64,000 bases of DNA from Verrucomicrobiota bacterium (GCA_016716505.1 JADJWF010000001.1:62001-126000); one strand, 5' to 3'; positions 36,300 through 46,566 are shown, numbered from the stretch's first letter. A program made the numbers and translations. The notes: generated by a model from the sequence alone, not told the origin.

Positions 36300-37745
36300 A
36301 TGACATGTGACTTGAGAAGTTGCACTCAAAAAAAACCCTCACTCTGGAACCCTTTGCGCGCTGTAAAGTTGGTTCGACTCACTCCCTTCGACACGTCGAC
36401 CGAAGAGGGCCGGGCAGATGAACGGGTCCGTCGTCTGGCCCTGACAGCAGTAACGGCAGCGGTCGCCAAGGTGGTTTCGATGCTCGCGCCATTGGTAACC
36501 ATCCCGTTGACGTTGCGGTATCTCGGCGACGAGCGTTACGGCCTCTGGATGGCGGTCACTTCTCTGGTGGGAGTGCTGGTGTTCGCTGACTTCGGACTGG
36601 GAAACGGGGTGATGTCGGCAGTGTCTCGGGCCACGGGCAAGGAGGATACGAACGAAATCCGGCGGATCATCGCGAGTGCCTACGCGATCCTCACGTCTGT
36701 TGCGGTGCTGCTGCTATTGATATTTCAGCTTGCGTGGCCGTTTATCAGGTGGGAGAACGTGTTCAATGCTACGACTCCTCCGGCAACCGGGGAAGCGCGG
36801 TGGGTCGTTCTGGTGGTCGCTGTCTTCTTCTTGGTGAACATCCCTTTGGGGTTGGTCCAGCGAGTTCAACTGGCGTTGCAGGAGGGGTTTTACAATAACC
36901 TTTGGCAGTGTGCCGCCAGCATGTTGAGCCTAGCACTGGTGGTCCTAGCCGTCTGGCTGCGTGTAGATCTGCCAGTCCTTGTGCTGGCCGCTACCGGGCC
37001 TCTGACCATCATGGCCGCAGCGAACTCGTGGTGGCTCTTTCGTTGTCGGCATCCACAGTACTGCCCGACCTTCCGTGATTATGAGCGCCGTGTCGGATCG
37101 GACTTGCTTCGTGTGGGGGGGCAATTCTTTGTCCTGTCGCTGCTGCTGGTCTTGGGGATGAACCTGGACAATTTGCTGGTCGCTCACTTTGCCACTCTAA
37201 GGGATGTGCCGGAGTTCTCGGTCCCGGCCCGCATCGCGGCAATCGCCCACTCCGTGACCGGTATGGTTTGTCTGCCGCTTTGGACCGCCAACGGGGAGGC
37301 CTTGGCCCGCGGCGACTGGCAATGGGTCCGCCACACCACCCGGCGGATGTCACTCTTGTGCGCGGTCGGGGCCATGGTATTAGGCGCGTTGCTGATCGTG
37401 GGCGGTGATCTCCTGCTACAAGTTTGGATCGGTACAGAGTTTCGGGCGGGGATGTTGCTGTGGTCCGGCTTTGCCGCGTGGATCGTTCTTCAGGCGGGCA
37501 TCAGCCCCTACTTCATGGTACTCAACGCCACGAATACGCTGAGAGTGCAGATTGTGGCTTTCCTGGCATTCTTGCCCGTCGCGACCATCCTTAAAATACT
37601 GGCGATCCGATACGTCGGTATCGCGGGCATTCCATGGTCCGGCACGGCCGCCTACTTGGCTCTCGTTATCCCGCTGGTGCTCCGCGCCTGTCAGCGCAGG
37701 TGGGATATACCCGGTGTGAGTCTCGGCAACGGAGGCATTGCTTGA
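36300..37745 (+). CDS. Polysaccharide repeat-unit flippase (Wzx-like)
   Basis: 481 residues, MOP/PST-type transporter with about 12-14 hydrophobic helices (for example VVSMLAPLVTIPLTLRYLG, the FADFGLGNGVMSAVSRATGK segment and MSLLCAVGAMVLGALLIVGG). The early YGLWMAVTSLVGVLVFADFG motif is characteristic of the oligosaccharide flippases that move undecaprenyl-linked repeat units across the inner membrane. It starts 21 bp after the epimerase; its stop overlaps the start of the next gene, a polymerase candidate. The N-terminal 45 residues are poorly conserved, so the true start could be later. Confidence 0.85.
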   Translation: MTCDLRSCTQKKPSLWNPLRAVKLVRLTPFDTSTEEGRADERVRRLALTAVTAAVAKVVSMLAPLVTIPLTLRYLGDERYGLWMAVTSLVGVLVFADFGLGNGVMSAVSRATGKEDTNEIRRIIASAYAILTSVAVLLLLIFQLAWPFIRWENVFNATTPPATGEARWVVLVVAVFFLVNIPLGLVQRVQLALQEGFYNNLWQCAASMLSLALVVLAVWLRVDLPVLVLAATGPLTIMAAANSWWLFRCRHPQYCPTFRDYERRVGSDLLRVGGQFFVLSLLLVLGMNLDNLLVAHFATLRDVPEFSVPARIAAIAHSVTGMVCLPLWTANGEALARGDWQWVRHTTRRMSLLCAVGAMVLGALLIVGGDLLLQVWIGTEFRAGMLLWSGFAAWIVLQAGISPYFMVLNATNTLRVQIVAFLAFLPVATILKILAIRYVGIAGIPWSGTAAYLALVIPLVLRACQRRWDIPGVSLGNGGIA

Positions 37746-39132
37746 TTCAGACATCCCACTTGTGACATCTCAAACAGTTTCAATATCAGCTAAAACCAAC
37801 TTAAACAGATGCGATCGGCGTCTGGGTTTGGACGGTCTCTTGTTGTCGTGTGCCTTCTTGGTCGCCTGGCTGGCATTGGTGGTGCGGTTACAAGCAGGTG
37901 AGATGATCGAGGACCCGCTTCGGCCCGGGCAGTTCGTGTTCGTTGCTGGGACGGGGACAGGTGTCATGTACCTGCGAGCGCTGTCGGTTTTGCTTTTAGT
38001 CGGGGCTGGGATAGTTGCAGTGAACGCCCGGCGTCCGGCAAAGTTGGCCTCCTACTGGTTGCCGGTATTGGCCTTGAGCTTGGTCTATGCGCTGAGCTGG
38101 TATCTCCGGAGTTTCTCGCACTTCCTTGAGGTCGTCTATAGCGGGATTACGCCCGAGACGCCGATTGTGTGGATGCTCTTGTTCGCGACGGTTGCCCGGC
38201 CCGATCGCTCATGGTCAAAGAGGGAACTGGCGTTTCTGTCGGGCTTGACCTACTTGACGCTGGGATTGTCATGGTATCATTCCATCAGCCTGCCGCAGTT
38301 CGGCTCGGTTCGGCACGCGGGTGTCAGTCCTAGCACCTATTTCACGGTGGCGGCCTTTTGGCCGAGCGTGTTTCTGCTATTCAAAGACGAACAGCCCCGC
38401 TGGCTGGGAAGCGCCTTTCAGCGGCTGCCGATCTTCCTCTGTCTCGGTTTGTCGGTGTATTCCCGTTCGCGGGGATGGACGCTTCTGGCTCTGCTGGCGA
38501 TCGCCATCCGCTTCGCGCTCGACGTGAGGCGCGGTCAAGTAGCACGATATTTCGCCATTTGGTTGCTCACTGGATTCGCGGTCGCAGTGCTTGCCTCCTA
38601 CCAGACCGACCGATTGGTAGGAAACTTGGAGGGCTTGATCCAGCGCCTCGATCAGGATACGCGAACCGAGCAATATAGCGCGTTCTTCGCCCAGATGTCT
38701 TTCGCTGATTTAGTCGTCGGCGCGGGACCCGGATCTAAGTATGTACTCGGCGACCAGACATTTTCCTGGATCGATAATCAGTATCTGGCCGTCCTGATGA
38801 AGTTCGGTGCGCCGGTGCTGGCTGGCTACTTCGTACTCGTCCTGCTTCCTGGTCTGCGGCAGCTTTCGCGCTGGCGAACCACGACGGTGCTGCCGGAGGC
38901 ACTGACAATTCTCCTTTGGTGCTTGGCACTCGTCGGTGTATCAACCTATAATGCCATCGACCTAACGCCTCAAAACATCTTGATCTGTTGGATGGGTGGC
39001 CGTTGTGCGGCGGCGTGGAAGTTGAAAGAGGTAATGGAAGGGGTTCCTCGGCTTTCCCCTTACCGCACGAAACCGTCCAATGGTGATGAAGTTCAAATGA
39101 ACCGGGTGCGCCACAAACGCCTTGTTTCTTGA
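37738..39132 (+). CDS. O-antigen polymerase-like membrane protein (Wzy candidate)
   Basis: 464 residues with about 11-12 hydrophobic helices, and a large polar loop (LVGNLEGLIQRLDQDTRTEQ followed by FADLVVGAGPGSKYVLG) before the last helices, as in Wzy/O-antigen ligase proteins. The conserved motif near GAGPGS and the position straight after Wzx support a polymerase. Sequence is too divergent for a firmer family call. The start is TTG 37738, overlapping the flippase stop by 8 bp. It is followed by about 730 bp without a gene. Confidence 0.7.
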   Translation: MLDSDIPLVTSQTVSISAKTNLNRCDRRLGLDGLLLSCAFLVAWLALVVRLQAGEMIEDPLRPGQFVFVAGTGTGVMYLRALSVLLLVGAGIVAVNARRPAKLASYWLPVLALSLVYALSWYLRSFSHFLEVVYSGITPETPIVWMLLFATVARPDRSWSKRELAFLSGLTYLTLGLSWYHSISLPQFGSVRHAGVSPSTYFTVAAFWPSVFLLFKDEQPRWLGSAFQRLPIFLCLGLSVYSRSRGWTLLALLAIAIRFALDVRRGQVARYFAIWLLTGFAVAVLASYQTDRLVGNLEGLIQRLDQDTRTEQYSAFFAQMSFADLVVGAGPGSKYVLGDQTFSWIDNQYLAVLMKFGAPVLAGYFVLVLLPGLRQLSRWRTTTVLPEALTILLWCLALVGVSTYNAIDLTPQNILICWMGGRCAAAWKLKEVMEGVPRLSPYRTKPSNGDEVQMNRVRHKRLVS

Positions 39133-39863
39133 TGGTCAATCGTGACAAACTTGGCTCGACAACATTGGTGTTCCACTGCATCTGGCGTAGATGCTCGTTG
39201 CCAGGGATCGCAGCTTGCGCGGCGCATCGAGTCTGGCGCCGTAGCGCGCACCGCCAACGCCGGAAGCTCTGGTAATCCGTCACGGCGACCGAGTATGCCT
39301 GCCCCGCGGAGTTCACGCCGCGTGGTGCATGTCAAATCTGGCAGGAAATTGGCTGGATGGAATAACCGCTTTGTGCCTGTCTTAAACCGACCGGAACCGG
39401 TTACCAAAAGCAGCCGAGACCGTCGCTGGCGGGTTCATTGATATTCGGGGCAGCGGTTTGGTCAAGTTCCCTTGTCCGGACACCGGCGCTCACTAGCACG
39501 GAAATGCTGAAGCAGGTGCCAATGCGATGATTCCAGTCACAACCTGTACTAGCGCCGACGGTCGGCTACCTAGGATGGACAGGAGAAGGAACGCGCCCGC
39601 CGACCGGCCTTTTATGGCGGTGACCGCCGCTGAAACCTAGCCGACTGAGATGCTCGTGCCCCGAGTGACAAACCTGCGTACGCTTCGGCAGATTGGAAGT
39701 CTCAGGTCAAGTCGCCCGCACTCGCTGCTCACGTCCTCGCCGGTTGATTGCAGGGCTTCGGCCATAATCCTGTTGTCCGATAACCGGATTCCAGTGGTGC
39801 GACGCAGTAGTGTGGGGACAATTCGTCATTACGGTAAGTTGTTAAATACCTGAAGTAAATCGC
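39133..39863. other. 730-bp region without a supported gene
   Basis: All frames are short and show no family resemblance, and base composition varies along it. It may contain a fully decayed gene and the promoter of the methyltransferase. The last 60 bases (ACAATTCGTCATTACGG and following) are A/T-rich. Nothing else is seen. Confidence 0.4.
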
Positions 39864-40658
39864 ATGGCAATCAAAACAAACCAAGACATAGATGCTCGCC
39901 AAACTTCGGACAGCTACCGTCCCGGATGGGCTCGTGTGTGGCAAGCTGACACAACTACCACCAAGGGCATTGTGGCTGGGTTCCGGCGGCGCCTAGGAGC
40001 GGCGTTATTCCCGAAGATCGCGTTGTTCAATTACCTCCTAGTACAGTGGCTTGACCAGTATCTAAATCTTAAGAATATGCGAATTTTAGAAATCGGCGGG
40101 ACCGGATCACTTGGGCTTCTCTTGGCAAAGCGTTGCAGGCATTACACACTCATTGACTACTCGGCGCCGGCTGTATCAATAGCGAGCCAGCGCCTAAGGC
40201 AATTTGCCAATGCCACTGTGGTGCACGCCGATATGTTCGACTTCTTGCCGACCGTGCCGCAGGACGTAGTGCTGTCAATGGGATTATTAGAGCATTTCTT
40301 TGGCGCTGAGCGCGAGCAGGTACTCAAATCTCACGTTCGGATGAGTTCGCAATTCATCTGTATAGGAACCCCATCAGATATTCCTCCAAATTGGTGGCGA
40401 CATTATCGCTATGAATTGACCAAAGCCTATCCTTCACAGCGACCGGTATCAGAGTCCGAGCTATTTGAGCTGACCGTGTCAGTTGGCCTCCAACCGGTTG
40501 CCATGACACGAATTGATCCGACCTATGGAAGGCGTTGCAATGCGTTGAAGCGGTTGCTGTTCGGCTGGCGGTCTGCTATTCAGGGTCGGCGTGGATGGGG
40601 AATTGATTCTGAGGATGGCGGATTGGTGGTATTTCTTGCATCGCTCAGAGCGCGATGA
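39864..40658 (+). CDS. SAM-dependent class I methyltransferase
   Basis: 264 residues. The SAM-binding motif I is MRILEIGGTGSLGLLLAKR (about 72-90), followed by LIDYSAPAVSIA (acidic-loop motif) and VVLSMGLLEHFFG (motif near post II), typical of the methyltransferase-11/23 groups. Within a polysaccharide locus it could O-methylate a sugar. Lower GC than average and long A/T-rich flanks suggest a transferred piece. Confidence 0.8.
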   Translation: MAIKTNQDIDARQTSDSYRPGWARVWQADTTTTKGIVAGFRRRLGAALFPKIALFNYLLVQWLDQYLNLKNMRILEIGGTGSLGLLLAKRCRHYTLIDYSAPAVSIASQRLRQFANATVVHADMFDFLPTVPQDVVLSMGLLEHFFGAEREQVLKSHVRMSSQFICIGTPSDIPPNWWRHYRYELTKAYPSQRPVSESELFELTVSVGLQPVAMTRIDPTYGRRCNALKRLLFGWRSAIQGRRGWGIDSEDGGLVVFLASLRAR

Positions 40659-40828
40659 GTAGGATGCACTGGTGGAACTAACTGCCTCTATCGGTAGCAC
40701 CCGGAGTTAGCCAATCATTCAGCAGTCTATGGATAAATAATAAGACACGCTAGACACTTTCGACCACTCCGGTTAAATATGCACTTCAAGGTTCAGCCTT
40801 GCTTAGGGCAGGCGGTAACAATAGAAGA

Positions 40829-42862
40829 GTGAATCCACGCGAACAATATTCGGCCGTAAATATTCTTTTTCACCGGATTCATCGCGGGCAGCCCCTCCCG
40901 ATGGTAGCATCGCGGCTATTGGAGCGAATTAGGGTGCCTATCGCTGGTTGGCGCCGTAGATCGCGATGGCGGTCCGAGAGGCCGACCGATCCGAACGGGA
41001 TACCGGCGACTATCGGCGCGGAGTCGGCCAGACGGGTCTGGGGAGGACTCGGAAGTGGATGGTGCGGCTCGAATGAGGCGATTCCTTGGGAGGTGCGGCG
41101 GCGGGTTGCGGAGGAGGCTGAATTGGCTTCTGTTGGACGACTGCGTGGGCCGGGAGGTATGATTTGCTCTGTTCAAAACAGAGACGGGACTTTCAGATGG
41201 CATGAGGACACCGCGACTGGCGCAGTCTTTAGCTCGGAAGATTACTACTTTGATTCGCGTAGAGTCATAACAGCGGCCAAGGGCTCTGACATCAAAGTTC
41301 CGTGGGAACTCTCCGAATTTGGTCATGTGCGAGCGTGGGTGCTTGATGGCCCACGGAAGAGGAGTCCGTTGTTCCTGGCTCAATGGAACGACTGGATGGA
41401 GAAGAATCCACTGGCGAGGGGAGTAAATTGGGCCTGTACCATGAAGGTGGCCGTGCGGGCAATTAATTGGTCGTTAGGCATGGCGTGTTGGTGGGACGAG
41501 TGGGATGTGTCCACGCGTCGAAAATTCTGGGCCGCGATGTACGATCACGGGCGATTCATTCGTGACAATCTCGAGTGGTCTCCAACGGACCGGTATAATC
41601 ACTACTTTGGCGACATCGTTGGTCTGGCAGTGGTTGCTGCGACGATTGGGAATCACCAGGAAGCGGAGGAATGGGGAGCTTTCGCCGCCCGGGAGATAGC
41701 ACGCGAGATTCTTGGGCAATTTGCCCCGGATGGGTTGAATCGTGAGCAGAGCACTGCCTATCACCGGCTCATGGTTGAACTGGCTACCATCGGGGTCCGC
41801 GCGTGCGAGGTTTTGAACCGACCCGTGCCGGCGGCATGCCGGGACCGTTTGGCGGCCGCCTATCGCGCCATGCGGGTATTGGGGGGTGAAACAGGGCAGA
41901 TGCCGTTGGTCGGTGACAATGACAGCGCGAGTGTTCTTCGGGTGTTGCCGCGAGAGGATGGAGAAACCAGCTACCTGTGGGCGATCGGTGCCCGCCTGCT
42001 CCCAGAACAAGCATTGGACTCCGGGCCAGTTTCTCCGGAGTATTTGCTGTTGTTTCCGCCCCCCAACGTGATGCCTGGGACTCCGGTCGCGCAGCCCGCT
42101 AAGGTGTCACTGGTTGGCCAAGCGCTGGCTGACTCGGGTTTCTTCGTATTGGGGGACTCTCGAAACCGCATGATTCTCCGCTGCGGCCCGCTCACCTATC
42201 GGCCGGTCGGAGCGCACCGGCACATGGACCAATTGTCGTTTTCCCTTTGGGTGGATGGTTTCGAGTTGCTCGTTGATCCGGGGCAGTTCTGCTATTCTGC
42301 TTGGCCTGAAAGGGGCATGCGCTACCGGAAGAGCTCGGCGCACAATACCGTCGAGGTGGATGGTTTGCCGCAATCGTGGGCGTATCAGCCGCCCGGCGGC
42401 TACTGCTACACGCTCTTTGGGGATCCGCGCCCCCGTTGTGAACGGTTTCAGGTGGATTCTGGGCACGCAACCTTCGTTGGTGTTCACTCTGGTTATCGTC
42501 GTCTTCGCCGGGGAGGGGACCACCGGCGGATCTGTGAATTTGATGCCACCCGGCTAACTTGGGAGGTCCGCGACGAGGTAAACTGCGCGGCCGATGAAGG
42601 CTATCGGTGGTATTTCCATGTCCACCCGGCGGCGGTGATAACCGAGATCGCCCAAGGCTGGCGGATCGAGCGCGGATCGGTGGGGTTGGAGTTGGCATGG
42701 CAACGTCCGTCAATGGTTCGCTCGGTAATTCTCGACGGAGCCTATGCGCCAAGGTACGGGATTGAGCACCGAGCTTCAACTCTGGTCGTGTTTCAGCCGG
42801 CGGCCAGTTCGGCGGTCGCCGAGTTCCAACTGAAGGCGGTCACGCTTCAGGACCAGCCCTGA
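40829..42862 (+). CDS. Heparinase II/III-like protein
   Basis: About 677 residues. An N-terminal alpha-toroid (WSLGMACWWDEWDVSTRRKF, then DNLEWSPTDRYNHYFGDIVG) and a C-terminal beta-sandwich with the Hepar_II_III signature (YRPVGAHRHMDQLSFSLWVD, ELLVDPGQFCY, SSAHNTVEVDG). No export signal is seen. Members next to glycosyltransferases may modify or trim the polymer rather than degrade host glycans; the substrate is unknown. The start is uncertain: GTG 40829 (used) or TTG 40799. Gaps of 170 and 85 bp flank it. Confidence 0.83.
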   Translation: MNPREQYSAVNILFHRIHRGQPLPMVASRLLERIRVPIAGWRRRSRWRSERPTDPNGIPATIGAESARRVWGGLGSGWCGSNEAIPWEVRRRVAEEAELASVGRLRGPGGMICSVQNRDGTFRWHEDTATGAVFSSEDYYFDSRRVITAAKGSDIKVPWELSEFGHVRAWVLDGPRKRSPLFLAQWNDWMEKNPLARGVNWACTMKVAVRAINWSLGMACWWDEWDVSTRRKFWAAMYDHGRFIRDNLEWSPTDRYNHYFGDIVGLAVVAATIGNHQEAEEWGAFAAREIAREILGQFAPDGLNREQSTAYHRLMVELATIGVRACEVLNRPVPAACRDRLAAAYRAMRVLGGETGQMPLVGDNDSASVLRVLPREDGETSYLWAIGARLLPEQALDSGPVSPEYLLLFPPPNVMPGTPVAQPAKVSLVGQALADSGFFVLGDSRNRMILRCGPLTYRPVGAHRHMDQLSFSLWVDGFELLVDPGQFCYSAWPERGMRYRKSSAHNTVEVDGLPQSWAYQPPGGYCYTLFGDPRPRCERFQVDSGHATFVGVHSGYRRLRRGGDHRRICEFDATRLTWEVRDEVNCAADEGYRWYFHVHPAAVITEIAQGWRIERGSVGLELAWQRPSMVRSVILDGAYAPRYGIEHRASTLVVFQPAASSAVAEFQLKAVTLQDQP

Positions 42863-42946
42863 CACCACCGGCTCCAACGGCCTGCTTGGACCGCCATAGC
42901 GGGAGACCGGTTCTCGGCTATCATTGCGAATTCAGGAATTGCCAAA

Positions 42947-44161
42947 GTGAAAATCCTGATGTCGCACGTCGGTCGCAAGGGAACCACCGGATTTGGCCGG
43001 ACTTACTCACTGGCCCGGGGGCTTGCAGGTTTGGGGCATACGGTCTCGCTTTTGACGACTCAAGAGACGGGTTTCCGACTCCCTTGGCTGGTAGAAGACG
43101 TGGATGGAGTAAGGGTCTATGCCACGCCAGAGCTAATGACTGCGGGTTTGAGCGACGGCGGATATGGCGTGCTCAGCACGGCTCTCAAGACCCTGTTTTG
43201 GGGGCCTCGCCTGTACGATATCGTTCATTCGGACGTAAGCCATCGTCCGGCTTCCGGCTGGCCCTGTCGCTTCAATCGCTGGTTGCGTGGGTCGGCTTAC
43301 ATCAGCGAGTGGTGGGACAATTACGGGCGAGAGGGCCAGTTAGCTCACCGGGACCGCCCGCGCACGGTGCTGGGGCGTTTCTTGCAGCGCTACGAATGTT
43401 GGGCCGAAATCGAGAGCCGGCGCGCTGCGGATGGCGTGGTTGTTTTGTCAGAGGCGGCTCGCAAGCGGGCAATCAGTGTCGGCATCCCCGGGGACAAACT
43501 GGTGGTAATTCACGGTGGATGTGAAACGGAGGATATTCGCTTTCGAGAACCTGGTAATCGTTCTGGTGGCTATTTAAAGGATTGCACCCTGATTTTTGGT
43601 TTCATTGGTTTGACGACAGGAGATGAGCAGGATCTTGCGCCCTTCTTAGGCGCCTTCACCTTGCTTTGCGGCGCGCTAAACTTGGGCCTAGTGACGTGTG
43701 GAGGCAAGCAGTCCGTCAACATGAAAACGAGGTTGCCGGCTGACCGCATTGTTGACCTCGGGTGGCTGAATTTTCGGCGTGAATCCCACCGCTTGACTGA
43801 TGTGGATGTGTTCGTGCTGGTCAAACAACCAAACGCGAAAAACGCCTGCGGTTGGCCCAACAAGCTGGGCGACTACTTGGCTTTCGGGCGGCCGGTGCTG
43901 TGCACTCGCTACGGCGATGTGGCACCCTTAATGGACCAGCATCCTGACTGCTTCTACCCCGTTGACTGGTCGGAAGCTTCGATCCTACAGACTCTCCGGG
44001 CCATCGCTACCGAGTCACCTGTGCGCCGGTTGGAGCGCAGTCGGTACGCCCGGCGGATCGCCGAGGAGTTGTTCAGTTGGAACGCGAAAGCTCGCGAGTT
44101 GGAATCGTTTTACCGGCGAATTCTCGTCAGCCGCAAAAACAACATGTCGCGCGATGAATAG
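42947..44161 (+). CDS. Glycosyltransferase, GT4-like
   Basis: 404 residues of GT-B fold: N-terminal part MKILMSHVGRKGTTGFGRTY with GLGHTVSLLT, central ISEWWDNYGREGQ, and C-terminal nucleotide-sugar part with FGFIGLTTGDEQDLAPFLGA and NKLGDYLAFGRPVLCTRYGD. The last motif (KxxDYLxxGxP) is typical of GT4 enzymes. Acceptor and donor are unknown. It starts at GTG 42947; its stop overlaps the start of the next glycosyltransferase. Confidence 0.82.
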   Translation: MKILMSHVGRKGTTGFGRTYSLARGLAGLGHTVSLLTTQETGFRLPWLVEDVDGVRVYATPELMTAGLSDGGYGVLSTALKTLFWGPRLYDIVHSDVSHRPASGWPCRFNRWLRGSAYISEWWDNYGREGQLAHRDRPRTVLGRFLQRYECWAEIESRRAADGVVVLSEAARKRAISVGIPGDKLVVIHGGCETEDIRFREPGNRSGGYLKDCTLIFGFIGLTTGDEQDLAPFLGAFTLLCGALNLGLVTCGGKQSVNMKTRLPADRIVDLGWLNFRRESHRLTDVDVFVLVKQPNAKNACGWPNKLGDYLAFGRPVLCTRYGDVAPLMDQHPDCFYPVDWSEASILQTLRAIATESPVRRLERSRYARRIAEELFSWNAKARELESFYRRILVSRKNNMSRDE

Positions 44162-45338
44162 TTCAGGCACCTATCGGCAGACACGCGTCAATATGTACAT
44201 TCGTACGAATGTACTCCAATCTGATCCACGGGTACTAAAGGAATGCAGAAGTCTCAAAAGTTTGGCGGCTACCGTTTCCATTTGGGCAGTCACCGCAGAC
44301 AATAAGCGGGCCACTGGTATGCTACCAAGAGATGTACCGTACCAGACGGTTTCTCTGGCCACTAGGCGGATTGGACGCCATGGAAGGATGGGAGCGGTGA
44401 AACTACTCGAGATGACCGCTCGTGTGCTCGCTGATGTTTTGCGGGCCCGTACCGACGTAGTCTGGTTGCATGACTTGGACATGGTCTTGGTGCCGGCGTT
44501 GGCGAGAAGGTTTCTAACCCGGCGCAGCATCAGGTTGGTTTGGGACCAACACGAGTACCCGGCGAGTTCCATGCTTACAAACAAGGGCTTTGCAGCTTGG
44601 TTTCGGCGCTCCAACGCTGCCTGTGACTGCGTCCTGCATGCGAATGCCGCGCGTCGAGATGCCCTCGTTGCGTGGCTGGGCGAGCGTCGGGCGGAATCCC
44701 ATCTGGTCTTGGAGAATCTCCCGGCCCGGGATTTTGCCGGGGCTCCGCGTCAAGAGCTTCCCCAAAAAGTTCAGGCGTGGCTCCAACTACGGCCTTTTCT
44801 CGTCAATTTCGGCGGATTGCAGGAAGTACGGCGGGGCAGGGAATTGGTGGAAGCAATCTTGCGGTTCCGAAAGGCGGCCCTGGTGGTCGTTGGGGCGAGT
44901 GATAGCGCTCTTTGTGGCGCGCTCGAAAATGTTCATGGCGCAAGATTCCGAGAGTGGGTATATCTGCAGCCGAGCGTGCCGTATGCCGCTGTGCCGGCTT
45001 ACTTGGATTCGGCCGCGGGCAGTGTCATCCTTTACCGTGCTGACGAAATTAACCGAAAGTACTGCGCCTCAAACAAGCTCTACGAAGCCCTTGCGCGAGG
45101 ATGTCCAGTGCTCGTGGGAAATAATCCTCCGCTGCAGCAGGCGGTGAACGAAACCGGTGCTGGGGTTGTTCTAGAAGATGACGGCGAAAGTATTGATGGA
45201 ATTTGCGCGGCTATGGAAAAGCTGCTTTGCCAGCGACACGATTTGTCAGCGGCGCTACTTTCTGGCAGCCCCCTTGTTTGGGAAACGCAAGAAAGAGTGC
45301 TGGCTCTCGCAATAGGACGGTCCGGTGGCATGGATTAA
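44154..45338 (+). CDS. Glycosyltransferase, GT4-like
   Basis: 394 residues of GT-B fold. It opens with NMYIRTNVLQSDPRVLKECR (like the N-terminus of WbuB-type enzymes), has VWLHDLDMVLVPALAR and VWDQHEYPASS in the middle, and KYCASNKLYEALARGCPVL plus GAGVVLEDDGESID at the C-terminus, where the donor binds. ATG 44154 overlaps the previous stop by 8 bp. It is the second of three consecutive glycosyltransferases, probably adding successive sugars. Confidence 0.8.
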   Translation: MNSSGTYRQTRVNMYIRTNVLQSDPRVLKECRSLKSLAATVSIWAVTADNKRATGMLPRDVPYQTVSLATRRIGRHGRMGAVKLLEMTARVLADVLRARTDVVWLHDLDMVLVPALARRFLTRRSIRLVWDQHEYPASSMLTNKGFAAWFRRSNAACDCVLHANAARRDALVAWLGERRAESHLVLENLPARDFAGAPRQELPQKVQAWLQLRPFLVNFGGLQEVRRGRELVEAILRFRKAALVVVGASDSALCGALENVHGARFREWVYLQPSVPYAAVPAYLDSAAGSVILYRADEINRKYCASNKLYEALARGCPVLVGNNPPLQQAVNETGAGVVLEDDGESIDGICAAMEKLLCQRHDLSAALLSGSPLVWETQERVLALAIGRSGGMD

Positions 45339-45362
45339 TCACCAAGCTGCAAACGCTTACTC

Positions 45363-46553
45363 ATGCCTACTAACTCAATGCGAGAAATCACGGTCTTTAC
45401 AACCTGTCACCCGACCGATGACGTCCGGGTGTTTGAGAAGGTTGCCTGCTCGTTGGCGGATGCCGGGTTTAATGTGGGGTGGGTCGGACCAGGGTGGCGC
45501 AACAACGCTGCAAACGGAGAGATATTGCCCGGCATAGACCACTCCCTGTTTCCAAAGTCGGCAGGGAAATTGGGCCGTTTATTCACGTTCGTTCGCGCAT
45601 ACCGGGCAGGGCTTCGGCGTAAAAATACCGGTGTTTATTACTGCCCGGAGCCGGACGCAGCCGCAGCGGCATTCCTCTTGGCGCGCCGGCAACGGATTCC
45701 AGTTCTCTTGGATCTCCATGAGCTTTATCACGGCTCAGCCAAGTCAGAATGGGGCAGAATTGTCAATAACCGCTTGACTTCGGCGGTAATCCAGCGGGGC
45801 GTTCGCCTAGTAGCATCTTATAGTGCGGCGGTCATGGCGGTAAACGAATCTGTATTAGATGCATACACGAAGATGGGCCGTCTTGGAGCGGTTCCTGCCT
45901 ACGTAGTCCGCAATTTGCCGCCGAAGTGGTTCGCTGGCGCGGCCGCAACAGTTGAACGACCGGCTGCGTGTTTTCGGGTTATGCACGGCAAGTCCGAGCG
46001 CAGTCGCGGTACTCGAATATGTCTTGAGGCGGCGGCAATCGCTGCTCAGAGGATCCCAAACCTCTCGGTCGTCATGTTCAAGTCTAGCGAACGGGAGACC
46101 ATGGACGACCTGCTGGGAGCGTGCGAGGTGGCTGACCCCGATGGAGTTTTGCGGCGCGTCGTGGACCTTCGCGATCGAATCAGCATGCGGGAAATGCCAG
46201 CTACCATCGCGGAATGCGATTGCGGCTTGATTCTCTACGGTCGAGCTTTGGGGCGCCTTAGTCTGCCAAACCGCCTGTTTGAATACATGGCGGCGGGGAT
46301 ACCGGTTGTAGCTCCGACATATTCCTCAGAAATCGTAAAGGTTCTTACGGAGGTGGACTGCGGCCTGAGCGTGGATGCGGAGGACCCGCTGTCTGTCGCT
46401 GACGCGCTTGTTCAAGTGGCCTCGCACCGCGAACGTGCCAAGCGATGGGGCGCAAATGGGCGCTCCGCATTTCTCGAGAGATTCAGTTGGGAGTCTGAGT
46501 TCGCACCCGTTCTCAGGCTGGTGGCAAATTGGCTACGCGATCCGTCAAAGTAA
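45363..46553 (+). CDS. Glycosyltransferase, GT4-like
   Basis: 396 residues. N-terminal TTCHPTDDVRVFEKVACSLA, the central region LLDLHELYHGSAKSEWGRIV and the C-terminal SLPNRLFEYMAAGIPVVAPT are close in style to the preceding gene; the two may derive from an old duplication. GT-B fold, soluble or peripheral. It is 24 bp downstream of the previous gene, and a strong ribosome-binding site for the next gene follows its stop. Confidence 0.82.
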   Translation: MPTNSMREITVFTTCHPTDDVRVFEKVACSLADAGFNVGWVGPGWRNNAANGEILPGIDHSLFPKSAGKLGRLFTFVRAYRAGLRRKNTGVYYCPEPDAAAAAFLLARRQRIPVLLDLHELYHGSAKSEWGRIVNNRLTSAVIQRGVRLVASYSAAVMAVNESVLDAYTKMGRLGAVPAYVVRNLPPKWFAGAAATVERPAACFRVMHGKSERSRGTRICLEAAAIAAQRIPNLSVVMFKSSERETMDDLLGACEVADPDGVLRRVVDLRDRISMREMPATIAECDCGLILYGRALGRLSLPNRLFEYMAAGIPVVAPTYSSEIVKVLTEVDCGLSVDAEDPLSVADALVQVASHRERAKRWGANGRSAFLERFSWESEFAPVLRLVANWLRDPSK

Positions 46554-46566
46554 TTCGCACGCTAAT

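Noticed and set aside
39093..39407. 104-residue minus-strand frame in the 730-bp gap
   Set aside because: No domain, no start signal, composition like other shadows.
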